Source: Fuerstiella marisgermanici
GTDB lineage: Bacteria; Planctomycetota; Planctomycetia; Planctomycetales; Planctomycetaceae
Length of the DNA: 64,000 bases
Assembly: GCF_001983935.1 (NCBI RefSeq)
Contig: NZ_CP017641.1
Span: forward strand, 3,906,001-3,970,000
Reading direction: 5' to 3'
Of the stretch, positions 19,163 to 28,797 are shown piece after piece. The translations under genes were made by a program, and so were the position numbers. Below the pieces are notes generated by a model, which had not been told where the DNA came from, did not search any database, and saw nothing but the letters and a program-made list of their open reading frames with translations. The number at the start of each line of letters is the position of its first letter. The first letter of the stretch is position 1.

Positions 19163-20464
19163 GTGGCAAAGAAAACAGTAATTCAATGGTGTGATTCAAC
19201 AGTAAACCCGACAATGGGGTGTGATGGCTGCGAGCTATGGTCAAAACATCGTAAGACCTGTTATGCAGGCACCCTTCATCAACGGTTCGGCGGGAGTTCG
19301 AAAGGATATGCCCCGACTTTCAAAGACGTGACCCCGTTCCCCGGCCGCATGAGAGAAGCGGCGAAGTGGAGTGACCTCACGGGAACAGAACGTCCCGACA
19401 AACCATGGCTGAATGGCCTGCCACGGCTCATCTTCGTCTCAGACATGAGTGACTCGCTGTCGAAGGCCGTCAAGTTCGAGTATCTCGAACAAGAGATCAT
19501 CGAAAACGTCAGGAGCAAGGATGGTCAGAGGCACTGCTGGCTTTGGCTGACGAAACGTCCCAAGCGAATGGCAGAGTTTTCTCGATGGCTCGAAAAACGA
19601 GGCACTCAGTGGCCGTCCAATCTTTGGGCTGGAACAAGCGTCACAGACCAAGCATCGACAGCACGGGCACGAGATCTGCTTGATGTCGGAGATTCATCTA
19701 CCGTTCGGTTCTTGTCCGTCGAACCGCAGGTGGAACCAGCCGATCTGGGAGATGTACTTCCGAATCTTGATTGGGTGATCCATGGTGGAGAATCAGGGCA
19801 TGGTAGTCGAATGTTCGACACTGCGTGGGCAAAGGAACTGATCAGCCAGTGCAAGAACAGTGGTGTTCCGTATTTTCTCAAGCAGCTTGGTGCGAAAGTT
19901 GTACGAAACGGTAAACGGTTGGAGTTTGACGACGCACACGCAGGTGACTGGACGGAGTGGCCGAAGAATTTGCGAATTCGCAAATTTCCGCAACGCACAG
20001 GTGTCGCAGTTCAAGGGCGGGAGATCTCAGCCACGAGTTATCTCGACTACATTCTGTTCATGCTGAAAACTGACGGCGGCTACATGCAGACTGACACCTT
20101 GTACGATGAAATCTTTGAGGAGTTTTCGCTGTACATGTCGGAAGCTGATTTGAAGCCGATGGCGAAGCGAAAAACACCCAAGTGGAAGAATATGGTGGAC
20201 TGGGCCAAGGCGTCTGGAGCAAAGTCAGGAAAGCTCGCCGCTGTTACGCACGAGTCGAAGAGATATGTCGTCCTCTTGGATAATTTCGAGACCGACACCT
20301 TTGTATTGAAGCTCGTCAAGAAACAGAAAAAGAAGCCATCGAGCTTCAAAAAACGCTGCCCGAACTGCAGCACGTATCAGTCGATGAGCAACAGGGTTTG
20401 CGTGAAGTGCAAAACCGAATTGCCTGTCGCTGCGAAGCGAGAAATTCGACGCAGCCCTCGCTAA
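19163..20464 (+). CDS. DUF5131 (phage Gp37/Gp68-like) family protein
   Basis: 433 aa. Hallmarks of the family: IQWCDSTVNPTMGCDGCELW near the start with clustered Cys residues, LIFVSDMSDSLS, LWAGTSVTD, RFLSVEPQVEP and WVIHGGESG. This protein family is common in phages and integrative elements, with a fold related to radical-SAM-like barrels; its biochemical role is unknown. The C-terminal 130 residues add an extension ending in a zinc ribbon (CPNCSTYQSMSNRVCVKCK). GTG 19163, behind AAAGAGG, is chosen because the family similarity starts immediately there. Confidence 0.85.
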   Translation: MAKKTVIQWCDSTVNPTMGCDGCELWSKHRKTCYAGTLHQRFGGSSKGYAPTFKDVTPFPGRMREAAKWSDLTGTERPDKPWLNGLPRLIFVSDMSDSLSKAVKFEYLEQEIIENVRSKDGQRHCWLWLTKRPKRMAEFSRWLEKRGTQWPSNLWAGTSVTDQASTARARDLLDVGDSSTVRFLSVEPQVEPADLGDVLPNLDWVIHGGESGHGSRMFDTAWAKELISQCKNSGVPYFLKQLGAKVVRNGKRLEFDDAHAGDWTEWPKNLRIRKFPQRTGVAVQGREISATSYLDYILFMLKTDGGYMQTDTLYDEIFEEFSLYMSEADLKPMAKRKTPKWKNMVDWAKASGAKSGKLAAVTHESKRYVVLLDNFETDTFVLKLVKKQKKKPSSFKKRCPNCSTYQSMSNRVCVKCKTELPVAAKREIRRSPR

Positions 20465-20511
20465 CTCCCCATAAGAAAGGCTGACGAGGATTGTCTTCGC
20501 CAGCAGTATCT

Positions 20512-20527
20512 GTCTCGCAATATGCGC
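20512..20527 (+). promoter_or_regulatory. 16-base repeated leader element, copy B
   Basis: Exact second copy of the 18936 element, 27 bp before the ATG at 20555 and followed by AAAGGAG. Confidence 0.55.
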
Positions 20528-20554
20528 CGGTTTTGGCACCAAAGGAGAATCAAG

Positions 20555-20899
20555 ATGAGTCGAAAAAACACGCTTAATCAAGAACAAGTTGTGCAACTAA
20601 GTGCGTGGCTTTTATCGCACAAAAAGGAACTGGAATCGACAGGGGTTGCGGCATCCGAGTTGCTTCCTCGAATCGAAAAACAGTTTTCGTTTCACCCAAC
20701 GTCCAGCGCTGTTTATCGAATAGCGAAAGCTGCGAAGGTTTTACTTTCAGCAGAAAAACCATTGTCACCACGTGCGCACAAAACAACCGTCGTCGCACGT
20801 GCAGTTGTTGAGCTTCTTAGGCAACTTGGTGAAGAGCCTGATGACGAGCTTGTACAGATTGCGAATCCGACATTGCACAGCAGCAAGGAGGGCAATTGA
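20555..20899 (+). CDS. hypothetical 114-aa protein
   Basis: MSRKNTLNQEQVVQLSAWLL opens a mostly helical, basic protein with no motif I can name. ATG 20555 has AAAGGAG ten bases upstream. It is followed after one base by the next ATG (20901), so the two genes probably form an operon. It carries the same leader repeat as the DUF5131 region. Confidence 0.65.
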   Translation: MSRKNTLNQEQVVQLSAWLLSHKKELESTGVAASELLPRIEKQFSFHPTSSAVYRIAKAAKVLLSAEKPLSPRAHKTTVVARAVVELLRQLGEEPDDELVQIANPTLHSSKEGN

Positions 20900-20900
20900 T

Positions 20901-21827
20901 ATGAGTTTGGAACATTATATTCAAATCAGAGAAGCACTGATTGAGCTTGCGGACGACTTCATTTCTTTGGCAAGCACCGGCAACTTCTTCAATCACGAAC
21001 TGCTCTACCCACCAGAAGGGGTTGGAGAAGGGCCAGACGTTTGGAGCGACGAAGACTTTGAGCTACTTCAACGCTCTTTCGACGGAACCTCATCGTGGCA
21101 GGAGTTCAGACTGTCAGATGACGGGGGGCAGTGCAGTCGCTACTGGTCAATAAATGAACACACTGGGCACATTCCACTCTTCGAACAACTGTGCGGACGT
21201 GGGTGGCAACTTCTACTCGCTGTTACACGTCAAGGTTCGGGCCAGATGCCACCCGGATTCTGCGTGGATGGCATACGCCCCCGAGTCGGAGTGTCTGGTG
21301 CTGCCGAGTGGCTTGCACTGCTTCACGAGACTGCATTTCGTTTTCCGACCGTGGATCTTCAAGGTGAATGTCGAGGGCAACAAATCGGTGATAGACAGTG
21401 TGTCAGCAACATCATTGTTGGCAACAGTATCTCAGCGTCGGCCAGTCTGATCTATCTGGTAGTCAACACCGATTGTGCAGCAGATCTTGGTAGCTGGGAA
21501 TGTCCACTGGAACTTGAGTTACCTGAGCCAGCAAATGTCCCGTTATGGGACGCTGGGGCTGGTGAGCTTTGGTTCGATGACTTCCTGATCAAGAAGTTTC
21601 AGAAAGAAGCACCCAATCAGAGGCTGGCACTCGATGCGTTTCAAGCCAGTGCGTGGGCGTCAGCAATTGCTCAGCCTTTCGGAAGCTTCGACTTCCTCTA
21701 CTACAGCCATCCAGCAAAACGGACGGCAGAAGACCTCTGTCGTGACCACATAACTCCCGATCGGATTCGCTTCGGGACATCGAAGGTTGGTTCTCAGATG
21801 ACGTGGCATGTGATCAATGCAGACTAA
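20901..21827 (+). CDS. hypothetical 308-aa protein
   Basis: MSLEHYIQIREALIELADDF begins an acidic soluble protein containing paired W/F-rich stretches (ELWFDDFLIKKF) and several Cys. No domain is recognised. It immediately follows the 114-aa gene. The body, with its two similar-sized halves, resembles no enzyme family I know. It appears intact, ending TAA at 21825. Confidence 0.65.
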   Translation: MSLEHYIQIREALIELADDFISLASTGNFFNHELLYPPEGVGEGPDVWSDEDFELLQRSFDGTSSWQEFRLSDDGGQCSRYWSINEHTGHIPLFEQLCGRGWQLLLAVTRQGSGQMPPGFCVDGIRPRVGVSGAAEWLALLHETAFRFPTVDLQGECRGQQIGDRQCVSNIIVGNSISASASLIYLVVNTDCAADLGSWECPLELELPEPANVPLWDAGAGELWFDDFLIKKFQKEAPNQRLALDAFQASAWASAIAQPFGSFDFLYYSHPAKRTAEDLCRDHITPDRIRFGTSKVGSQMTWHVINAD

Positions 21828-21952
21828 TTTCTGCTCCGTCTTTGCTCCGCCCTGCTCCGATTTCGCCGAAGTATTTTTGGGCCAAAATGCACGCTCAAGT
21901 TCAGTTGAGGAAAGTCTCGACCAGTTCATTTCACTAATCAAGGAGAAACCAA

Positions 21953-22465
21953 ATGAAAGCCCTTCAAATTTTCGTTCGTGGATTCCAGACGTAGGACGTT
22001 GGGAACCAGATTGTCAACATCCTTCAGGACGTAGGATTCAATGTCCGAGTTGTGTTTGACGGAAACTCAGACAGTGCAGGAGGGCTAATTGAAACTGAGA
22101 TTGCCGTGTGCGATGAGTTGGAGGACGACAATCTTGCTGCGATCCGTGACGCCATCACATTGAATGCCAATGTCGTTTTACAGTACCGCATTTTCGTACT
22201 GGAAGACGAAGGCGAACTGTCAGGAGACCCGACAGAGACGAAAACGTTAGACGGCTACAAGCTGCTTGATACATCCGGCAAGGCACTCGCTGCTGGCACA
22301 CAGGATCAGATGTTTCGAACTGTCAAACATCATGTGGAAGACGGTCGCTATCGAATCGCAGGCCCTGAGATGATTCTTGACGTGGTTCGAAAAGATGGAG
22401 TTGTTGGTCCTGACCCTCATGGTGTTCAAGTACAGGCTGTCTCAAATGGGGAGGGTGACCAGTGA
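21953..22465 (+). pseudogene. small hypothetical gene with in-frame amber stop
   Basis: ATG 21953 behind AAGGAG starts MKALQIFVRGFQT, then TAG (21992-21994), and the same frame continues without interruption as DVGNQIVNILQDVGF... to TGA 22463. The continuity across the stop suggests a single nonsense mutation, or less likely readthrough. The product (about 170 aa) is unknown. Its stop overlaps the GTG of the next gene (GTGA), which supports the reading of one operon. Confidence 0.65.
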
Positions 22466-22607
22466 GCAAACCGTCCGCAAGAAAACAGCAAAAACAGAAA
22501 GCTCGGCAGCGGTCGAAGACTAAGAACGCTGTGGCAGCCAAAGAACGACGAACGTACAGGCTGAATTTCCCATGCTTTATTTTCAGAAACGAAGATGAGG
22601 CCGACCC

Positions 22608-23898
22608 CAGGGCCAGCGCATACTAAGTTGTTTTGCCGGTAAGGATTTGCATCAAATAGTCAATGTTCCATCCGGCCATTCTTCTTTTCATGACGTTGCT
22701 TTGTTTGCCAGGATGTTTCTTGATGAGGCTGAGTGTGAGTCGTCTGAGCCATGACAAATTGTTCGCGAAGATTCGGTTTCGGACTCGACTCTCATCCTCG
22801 CGGTAGGTCATGTCGAGACTCCAGTGCAGCGTGTTTTCTATGGCCCAGTGACCACGAACCGTTGTTGCGAACAGCTCGCCTTTGCGACGCAGACTGCTGA
22901 TGTAGTAGCGAACGTCAGAATGATGAATGCCGTCCTGCTCGTACATTCGGATCGCCGTTCCGATGGTCTTGAGTCCGGCCCATTTGTGGCCCACGTCAAA
23001 ATCGACAGGCACGGTCGCCTGATAGTAGATTCTCTGTTCCTGCCGACCGTGTCCCTTCTCTGTTTCTTCATAGCGACTGACGGGACAGCGAGCGAAGTCA
23101 TCCTCCAGGTGATCGAGAAAAAACTTCTGCACGACCTCATAGAGTTTCGGTTGGTTGCCTTTCAGGGCTAACACATAGTCTGCATTGCCAGACACGATCT
23201 GCTGCGCAATGTTTTTTTGACAACCCGCTGCGTCAATCGTAATGATCGCCTCATCGATATTGATTTCGTTCAGTAATTTCGGGATCGCGGTGATCTCGTT
23301 CGACTTCTCTTCCGTCGCCACCTGTCCCAGAGAAATCCCCTGATCAGAAGCCCACGCACTCACGATGAACAACGCACCCAGCCCATTCTTTTTGTCATGT
23401 GATCGACGGAGTGCTTTGCCATCAATCGCAATCTGTTTTCTGTAGCCTTCTTTCTGTTCGTCGGAAAGTCCTTCCAGCGATTCAATCCATTGCACGAAGC
23501 ACGCTTGAAAGTCGTTCGGCTTCAGGAGAGAAAGGACGCGCCGGTACGTATCTTTTTTCGGAATGCCATGCGGAAGTGCCAGGTGTTTCTGCAGGCCATC
23601 GGCATTCAGTCGCGCCCATTCCGCAATCGCACTGGGGCCGTCGGCGTTGGCCAGCACTCCGCAAATGGCGATCACAATCACATCACCAAGCAGATGCAGA
23701 CGATTGATGTTGGAACGCGGGTCTTTCAATTGATCAAAGTAATGAACAATGTTTCCTGTCAGCTCCTGGGTGACCGCCAGTTCAACTGTCGACATCTCTT
23801 GTCCTCTCCTCGTGAAGTCCGATGTTACGACACGAAAAGACTAACCAATACTCACTTGTCGCGCCAGCCTAAATTGCCCAAAGTGCGCGCTGGCCCTG
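22608..23898 (-). mobile_element. ISAs1-family insertion sequence
   Basis: About 1.29 kb with terminal inverted repeats CAGGGCCAGCGC at both ends. Direct repeats of GGCCGACCC lie at 22599-22607 and 23899-23907; the match extends two more bases, so the exact border is ambiguous. Removing the element restores the host reading frame. It is a different element from the ISAs1 copy at 47852-50688. Confidence 0.9.
22623..23795 (-). CDS. ISAs1-family transposase
   Basis: 390 aa, the usual family length. The N-terminal DDE_Tnp_1-associated domain (YFDQLKDPRSNINRLHLLGDVIVI) is followed by the DDE domain: QIAIDGKALRRS (first Asp), ITIDAAGCQKNIA (second) and VRGHWAIENTLHWSLDMTYREDESR with the final acidic residue. 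It appears intact and encoded antisense to the gene it interrupts. Confidence 0.95.
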   Translation of the reverse strand: MSTVELAVTQELTGNIVHYFDQLKDPRSNINRLHLLGDVIVIAICGVLANADGPSAIAEWARLNADGLQKHLALPHGIPKKDTYRRVLSLLKPNDFQACFVQWIESLEGLSDEQKEGYRKQIAIDGKALRRSHDKKNGLGALFIVSAWASDQGISLGQVATEEKSNEITAIPKLLNEINIDEAIITIDAAGCQKNIAQQIVSGNADYVLALKGNQPKLYEVVQKFFLDHLEDDFARCPVSRYEETEKGHGRQEQRIYYQATVPVDFDVGHKWAGLKTIGTAIRMYEQDGIHHSDVRYYISSLRRKGELFATTVRGHWAIENTLHWSLDMTYREDESRVRNRIFANNLSWLRRLTLSLIKKHPGKQSNVMKRRMAGWNIDYLMQILTGKTT

Positions 23899-24806
23899 GG
23901 CCGACCCCAGTTTCGTGAAATTGGTTCGAAAAGCCGTGGCCCGAATCGACTTCCGCAATTCAAACATTTTCACAGAAACTGAAACCAAGATCTTCAAGTC
24001 GATGGGGCGAAAGGGATTGGCGTTCACCAGAGATTTCTTGATCTCGCTCGAGCAGTATCCAGAGCTGCATAGGAACTTTGCACTGAAGATCGGCAAGGTA
24101 CTTTTCGCACAAATGCCAACCGAGGAAGTTGCAAAGTACATTCCTTACAACGACGTGGCTGCTTTGTTAGACGGTCGAAATGTTGTTTTGCATTTCCGGG
24201 CACTTCGGCGGCAACCGTCGCCGAATGGCACGATCTATTTCTCCAAACATTGCCCGACAGTCAATGTTGATGGGAAGCTAGCAATTGTCGGCTTCACCCG
24301 CCACGCAATCGAGAGGATCTGTGAACGGATTGTGCCTCGCTGGCAGTCGTACGCCGGTCTCGCAGATGCGTTTGCATTCTTTGAGCAATGCCTGAAGTTC
24401 GAACGGTGCGATTTGCACAGCGGTCATTTGGCCTTCACGTTCTTCGGACAATTCCCAATTGGCGAAGCGATTGTTGACCAAATTATCGACAGAAAAAATG
24501 AGGACATTAACAACTTCTATCTTCGCATTGGCTATTGCCCGGCTGTTCTTGAGGGCGGGTTTATTAAGGCGAAGACGCTGTTGTTGCCGGGGTATTACGG
24601 AACACCCGAATGTAGCGCCATTCATCGTTCAGGATTGCCATGGCACGAACGAAAGCGACTGCTCCGTGGTGCTGGCGATTTGGACATCGCCAAGATCAAG
24701 TCAGCATCAGATTGTTGGCTCTTCAAATGGTTTCATGACCACGGTGTTCCGCAGGTACTTCAGTCTGAAACGAAGCTGTACGCAAAGGCTATCTGAGATT
24801 GATAAC

Positions 24807-24866
24807 AACTGGGTCCAGATCCTGCTTGTTGACTGATGACCGTCGGGAAGCAGGATCTCGCCAGTT
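24807..24866 (+). other. 60-base stem-loop before the polymerase-like gene
   Basis: AACTGG pairs with CCAGTT, and inside it an 11-bp perfect stem AGATCCTGCTT/AAGCAGGATCT encloses a 20-base loop. It is followed by CCTTAAAG and CCTTAAGG (24893-24917). A structured, non-coding site just upstream of a replication-type gene could be an origin or a transcription terminator; there is no U-tract. Confidence 0.5.
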
Positions 24867-24925
24867 ATTAACAGGCTGCACAGGCTCACCCTTAAAGTCT
24901 TTGACACCTTAAGGTTGCGCTAGGC

Positions 24926-26452
24926 GTGTCTAAAGGGCGTGTAAACGCATTTTCTTCCGCCACCAGACCTCGATCTGTTCACAAAAAGGACAAAGCCATC
25001 CGACACGCAAAGAGAAAAAACACGCCGCAAAACGTCGCAGGTCGCCGTGATCCTGTCTTCATCTACATTCCAGATGGGTTTGAGCCATCGGAGGTCTTGC
25101 CTAATCAATTGCAGCAGCACGCTGATAGCGCCTGCTACTTGTTGCACCGAATCATTTGGGGGCGGGCTACGAAGAGAGCCAGCGAATCTGGTTTCGTGAA
25201 CCTGAAGGCCGATTACCTCCGAGATGTCATCCCAAAGCGAGCCCTGAAACGGTTAATAGACTGTCTGATTGATCGCAACATCATTGAGTGCGACCGGTAT
25301 TTTATTAGGGGCAAAAAATGTTTCGGGTATCGGCTTAGTAATGATTATTTCCAACGGCCAATTGTTCGCCATCAACTTTCGGGCACAAAGGTGGCAGAGA
25401 ACATCCGCAGAATACGGCGGGTTAAATACAAGTCAATCCGTCTTGATGTGCATTGTCATTTGCGGAAGCAGTTTCGACAGTTGGACATCAACCTTGAACA
25501 AGCCTTAGAAGATTTGGCGCACCTTGACTCATTTGAAGTCGTGAAGATCCCGGCTTTGCAAGTTGCGAACAAGGACTTTCGCTTTTCAGTCTGTCGGTAC
25601 GGTCGAATTCACACTGACCTGACAAATTGCCATTCCCTCATCCGATCTTCACTGACTGTTAATGGTGATCATCTTGTCTCAATTGATATCAAGAACAGTC
25701 AACCATTGTTCCTGTCCCTTCTTCTTATCAACTACAGAAGGTCCGGTAATAGGATTCTGCCAATAAAACGTTTTCAGGACTCTTCTTCCAACCCCTATGC
25801 AGGTCTTGATGAACTGATAAGAAAAACAGTTCATCCAATCATATTAAACACAAACAATCCGCAGTCCCCGGCAGTCCTCCTGTCCAATACTACGGTCCAA
25901 ACCGTACAGGGCGTGTCACAAGACATTGCTGCAGACGAGTTTAGGACAACAGGAGGTTGTCCCAAAGCAAGGGCCGTTAATAACGCACTCCTGAGTAACG
26001 ATGAGCAGTGGTTTGTAGAGCTTTGTGAACAAGGAAGACTGTACGAACAGTTAATGGAGACTGCTGAGATCCCTGTTCGTTCATGGGCCAAAGAGGCAAT
26101 GTTCGAGATCCTGTATGGGAAGAACACATTGAGGACGCCAGCCAAGTCCTGCTTCACCGAGATGTTTCCCAAGGTTGCGGAAGTCGTTCGAGTGCATAAG
26201 CGGAAGGATCATCGTTTCCTTGCTCGGCTGCTTCAGAACGTCGAATCAGATTTCGTGATCAACACGGTCTGTCGTCGCCTGATGATGGAGCGTCCAGAGA
26301 TCCCTGTGTTCACAATCCATGACTCGATTATGACAACGCCTGAACACGTGGAATACGTGAACAGAGTCTTTCAAGACGAGTTCGGGGATCTTGGGATCAC
26401 ACCGAAGCTTCAATTCACCAACTATTCAAGGAGTAACAATCATGACAAATGA
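24926..26452 (+). CDS. winged-helix plus family-A DNA polymerase-like protein
   Basis: 508 aa. Residues about 85-140 resemble a winged helix (LKADYLRDVIPKRALKRLIDCL). The C-terminal 290 residues carry a recognisable polymerase A set: GRIHTDLT (226-233), motif A SIDIKNSQP (252-260), the O-helix/motif B RSWAKEAMFEILYG (385-398) matching R..AK...F...YG, and motif C VFTIHDSIMT (461-470). There is no 3'-5' exonuclease domain and no room for the full PolI. It may replicate or prime the integrative element. Start is GTG 24926. Motif A has Q where PolI has the QIE stretch, so activity needs proof. Confidence 0.65.
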   Translation: MSKGRVNAFSSATRPRSVHKKDKAIRHAKRKNTPQNVAGRRDPVFIYIPDGFEPSEVLPNQLQQHADSACYLLHRIIWGRATKRASESGFVNLKADYLRDVIPKRALKRLIDCLIDRNIIECDRYFIRGKKCFGYRLSNDYFQRPIVRHQLSGTKVAENIRRIRRVKYKSIRLDVHCHLRKQFRQLDINLEQALEDLAHLDSFEVVKIPALQVANKDFRFSVCRYGRIHTDLTNCHSLIRSSLTVNGDHLVSIDIKNSQPLFLSLLLINYRRSGNRILPIKRFQDSSSNPYAGLDELIRKTVHPIILNTNNPQSPAVLLSNTTVQTVQGVSQDIAADEFRTTGGCPKARAVNNALLSNDEQWFVELCEQGRLYEQLMETAEIPVRSWAKEAMFEILYGKNTLRTPAKSCFTEMFPKVAEVVRVHKRKDHRFLARLLQNVESDFVINTVCRRLMMERPEIPVFTIHDSIMTTPEHVEYVNRVFQDEFGDLGITPKLQFTNYSRSNNHDK

Positions 26453-26945
26453 CGACCTCTTAGCACGAGCAAAACAAGTGGCGAGAGTCATCTCACGTAG
26501 AGAGAGAATGCGGATCAATCAAAGGCAGTTTGAAGAAGCTGGAATCGAGATGGAGGATATTAAGACGATTGCGGACAGCATTGGCAGCGATGTCGAGGAT
26601 TTATTGCTGGTGGGCACATCATCAGCGATTCATCATCCCGGACAGGCCGTGCCTGTGATTCAAAGTCACGTTGTCGTGGACATTGCAGACGAGGCCATAA
26701 CGCTCCGAGGTAAGACATTCGATATCGATCAGCAAATGGCTGCTGTGGTGCAATGTCTGCTCGATTCGAATGGTGAACGACGGTCGCAGAGCGACATGAG
26801 GCGAACGTATCCAAAGCACATCGTTGATGAACGACTTGATACAACCATTCGGCGAAAGCTGAAAAGACACAAGTCTGGGATCGGTGAGTACATCAACAGC
26901 GATACCAGAGGTTTCTGGATTGATATCGAACGCCTGTGTCGTTAG
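26442..26945 (+). CDS. hypothetical 167-aa protein
   Basis: MTNDDLLARAKQVARVISRRERM opens a basic, helical N-terminus; the middle has VVDIADEAITLRGKTFDIDQQ and the C-terminus is basic (TTIRRKLKRHKSG) and may be a wHTH. Function is unknown. ATG 26442 follows CAAGGAG and overlaps the end of the polymerase-like gene by 11 bp, so the two are probably coupled. An IS66 copy starts 11 bp after its stop codon. Confidence 0.7.
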   Translation: MTNDDLLARAKQVARVISRRERMRINQRQFEEAGIEMEDIKTIADSIGSDVEDLLLVGTSSAIHHPGQAVPVIQSHVVVDIADEAITLRGKTFDIDQQMAAVVQCLLDSNGERRSQSDMRRTYPKHIVDERLDTTIRRKLKRHKSGIGEYINSDTRGFWIDIERLCR

Positions 26946-26956
26946 CTGCTCACGTA

Positions 26957-28527
26957 GTAGCTGTCCATTTCAGCTTGGAGACTGGTCTTTTTCTGTCGGT
27001 TAGATTTTGATACGACAGGTGGATGGACACGGATGTCAGTCAGATCATCGCTGTGGAAGTGAAGCAGCTTGTGCTTAGCCTGCAGCGTGAGGTTGCGGAG
27101 CTGCGGGACGAGAACCGGCGGCTGCGTGATCGGATTGAAGAGCTCGAAGGTAAGAACCCCACAGAGCGACTCGACGAGGCGTTTTCGGTGACGGCGGAAG
27201 AGAGACGCCGCGCTGAAACGGGCCGCCGAAAAGGTCGCAAAAAACAATCCTCGGCGCGTCGCGGTCGTCGCACAACCGAGCAGAAAGCGGACAACGCCGA
27301 ACGACGCGAACTCATTCTGCCGGAAGGTTACAACGTCGCAGAGTGCCGTTTCGTTCGGGAACGTTTCGTCTGGAGAGTGATCAACGGCCAAGCCGTGCAG
27401 GTCGTCTATGAAATCTATCACGGCCCCAACGGCGAGAAATCCGAAATTCCGGGCGTGTGGCCGCGGTCCGAATTCGGCATTGAAGTTCATATCGCGCTGG
27501 CTCGCATTGTGACCATCACGGGACTGTCGATCGACAAGACGTGTGCATTGATTGAATTCTTCTGGAATCTGCCGCTCGGCAAATCCCAGGCGGACGCTCT
27601 GTTGAATCAACTGGCACGGCGTTGGGAACAGGAATTCGAATCTCTGTGTGACCTGATGGCGTTCAGTGCGATTGTGCATGCAGACGAAACCAGTTGGAGT
27701 ATCAACAGCGTGTGGGCTTTTTTGTCGGAGAAGGCGCGCGTGCTGATCTTCGGATGCCGCAAAGACGGCGACACACTGGCTCAGATCCTGTCGAAAGAAT
27801 TGTTTGGAGGCGTGCTTGTTTCGGACGATGCGGCCGTGTACCGAGGTTTCAGTCACGCACAGAAATGCTGGGCTCACCTGCTGCGGAAGGCCATCCGTCT
27901 GACGCTGCTGAAGCCGGACAACGAAGAGTACCAGCGACTGCTCGACGGCCTGCTGGAAATTTTCTACGCGGCCAAACGCCACGCCGCCGATGGTCGTCTT
28001 GGCGATGCCGGTCGTGCGGCGAAGGTCGATGAACTTGATAACACGCTGGCGGCTCTGCTGGTGCGTTACTGCGCCGAGGATTCCGATGTTCGGGCGGCCG
28101 ACTTCGGCAAGGATTTTGACAACCTGGTCTCAGAACTGATTCGGCTGATGACGGAAGAGGAGTTGTTTTGTTTTGTGACAAGCCCGGCCGCGCCAGCAAC
28201 GAACAACGAAGCGGAACGCAGTCTTCGCGGCGCGGCCATGGACCGTCGCACAGGTCGAACGAGCAAAACATCGAAGGGAGCCCGTCGCCGCAGCATTCTT
28301 ACAAGCGTCCTGGAATCGCTGAATCTCCATCTGAAAACACCAACGCTCAGTTCCGTGGTGGCCGAGGTCATGACGTGGCAGCAGGATGGATTCAGTCTGT
28401 TTGATCGACTGAAACTTGAAGTCGGCCTGACCTCCGCGCCGCCCGGTCAGTCGCGACTGTCCAAACTCGTCCCCGCCAACTGAACACCACACCTCACGCT
28501 GCGCACCACGCGGAAATGGACAGCTAC
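26957..28527 (+). mobile_element. IS66-family insertion sequence, copy 2
   Basis: Same 1571-bp element as at 542-2112, reversed. The nine bases GCTCACGTA flank it at 26948-26956 and 28528-28536, so the duplication here is 8-9 bp. What it interrupted is not clear, as no gene spans the site. Confidence 0.95.
27023..28483 (+). CDS. IS66-family transposase (copy 2)
   Basis: 486 aa, identical in sequence to the proteins of the other two copies. See the entry at 586 for domains. It appears intact. Confidence 0.95.
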   Translation: MDTDVSQIIAVEVKQLVLSLQREVAELRDENRRLRDRIEELEGKNPTERLDEAFSVTAEERRRAETGRRKGRKKQSSARRGRRTTEQKADNAERRELILPEGYNVAECRFVRERFVWRVINGQAVQVVYEIYHGPNGEKSEIPGVWPRSEFGIEVHIALARIVTITGLSIDKTCALIEFFWNLPLGKSQADALLNQLARRWEQEFESLCDLMAFSAIVHADETSWSINSVWAFLSEKARVLIFGCRKDGDTLAQILSKELFGGVLVSDDAAVYRGFSHAQKCWAHLLRKAIRLTLLKPDNEEYQRLLDGLLEIFYAAKRHAADGRLGDAGRAAKVDELDNTLAALLVRYCAEDSDVRAADFGKDFDNLVSELIRLMTEEELFCFVTSPAAPATNNEAERSLRGAAMDRRTGRTSKTSKGARRRSILTSVLESLNLHLKTPTLSSVVAEVMTWQQDGFSLFDRLKLEVGLTSAPPGQSRLSKLVPAN

Positions 28528-28797
28528 GCTCACGTATTTGTCCGCTCCCGCCACAGTTGCATTGCCCTAGAGTTTGTTTCGGCGGCAAGGTTTTGGGATG
28601 GCGTGGCAGTGGGGCAGCTTCGCACCTATTTGTCCGAAGTTGCCTCACAGCAGACGCCGTAACATTCCCCGCACGAAAGCCCAAATGGCAAAACAATACC
28701 AAGGACTCGCCTGTTGCTGCATCTAAGTGGTGTGGCGACTTTCCAATCCAAGGTCGCAGCGATGATGCTGCGATAACCATTCAATGAGGGTAAAGAG

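Larger units (their letters stand above)
22462..24796 (+). pseudogene. hypothetical gene interrupted by ISAs1 element
   Basis: A GTG at 22462 starts a Lys/Arg-rich N-terminus (KQQKQKARQRSKTK) that reads to ...FRNEDEADP at 22607. The frame resumes after the IS at about 23908 with SFVKLVRKAVARIDF and continues to TGA 24794. The rejoined protein is about 345 aa. Notable segments are GFTRHAIERICER, and a C-terminus GVPQVLQSETKLYAK. I recognise no family. Whether the downstream part is still expressed is unknown. Confidence 0.75.
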
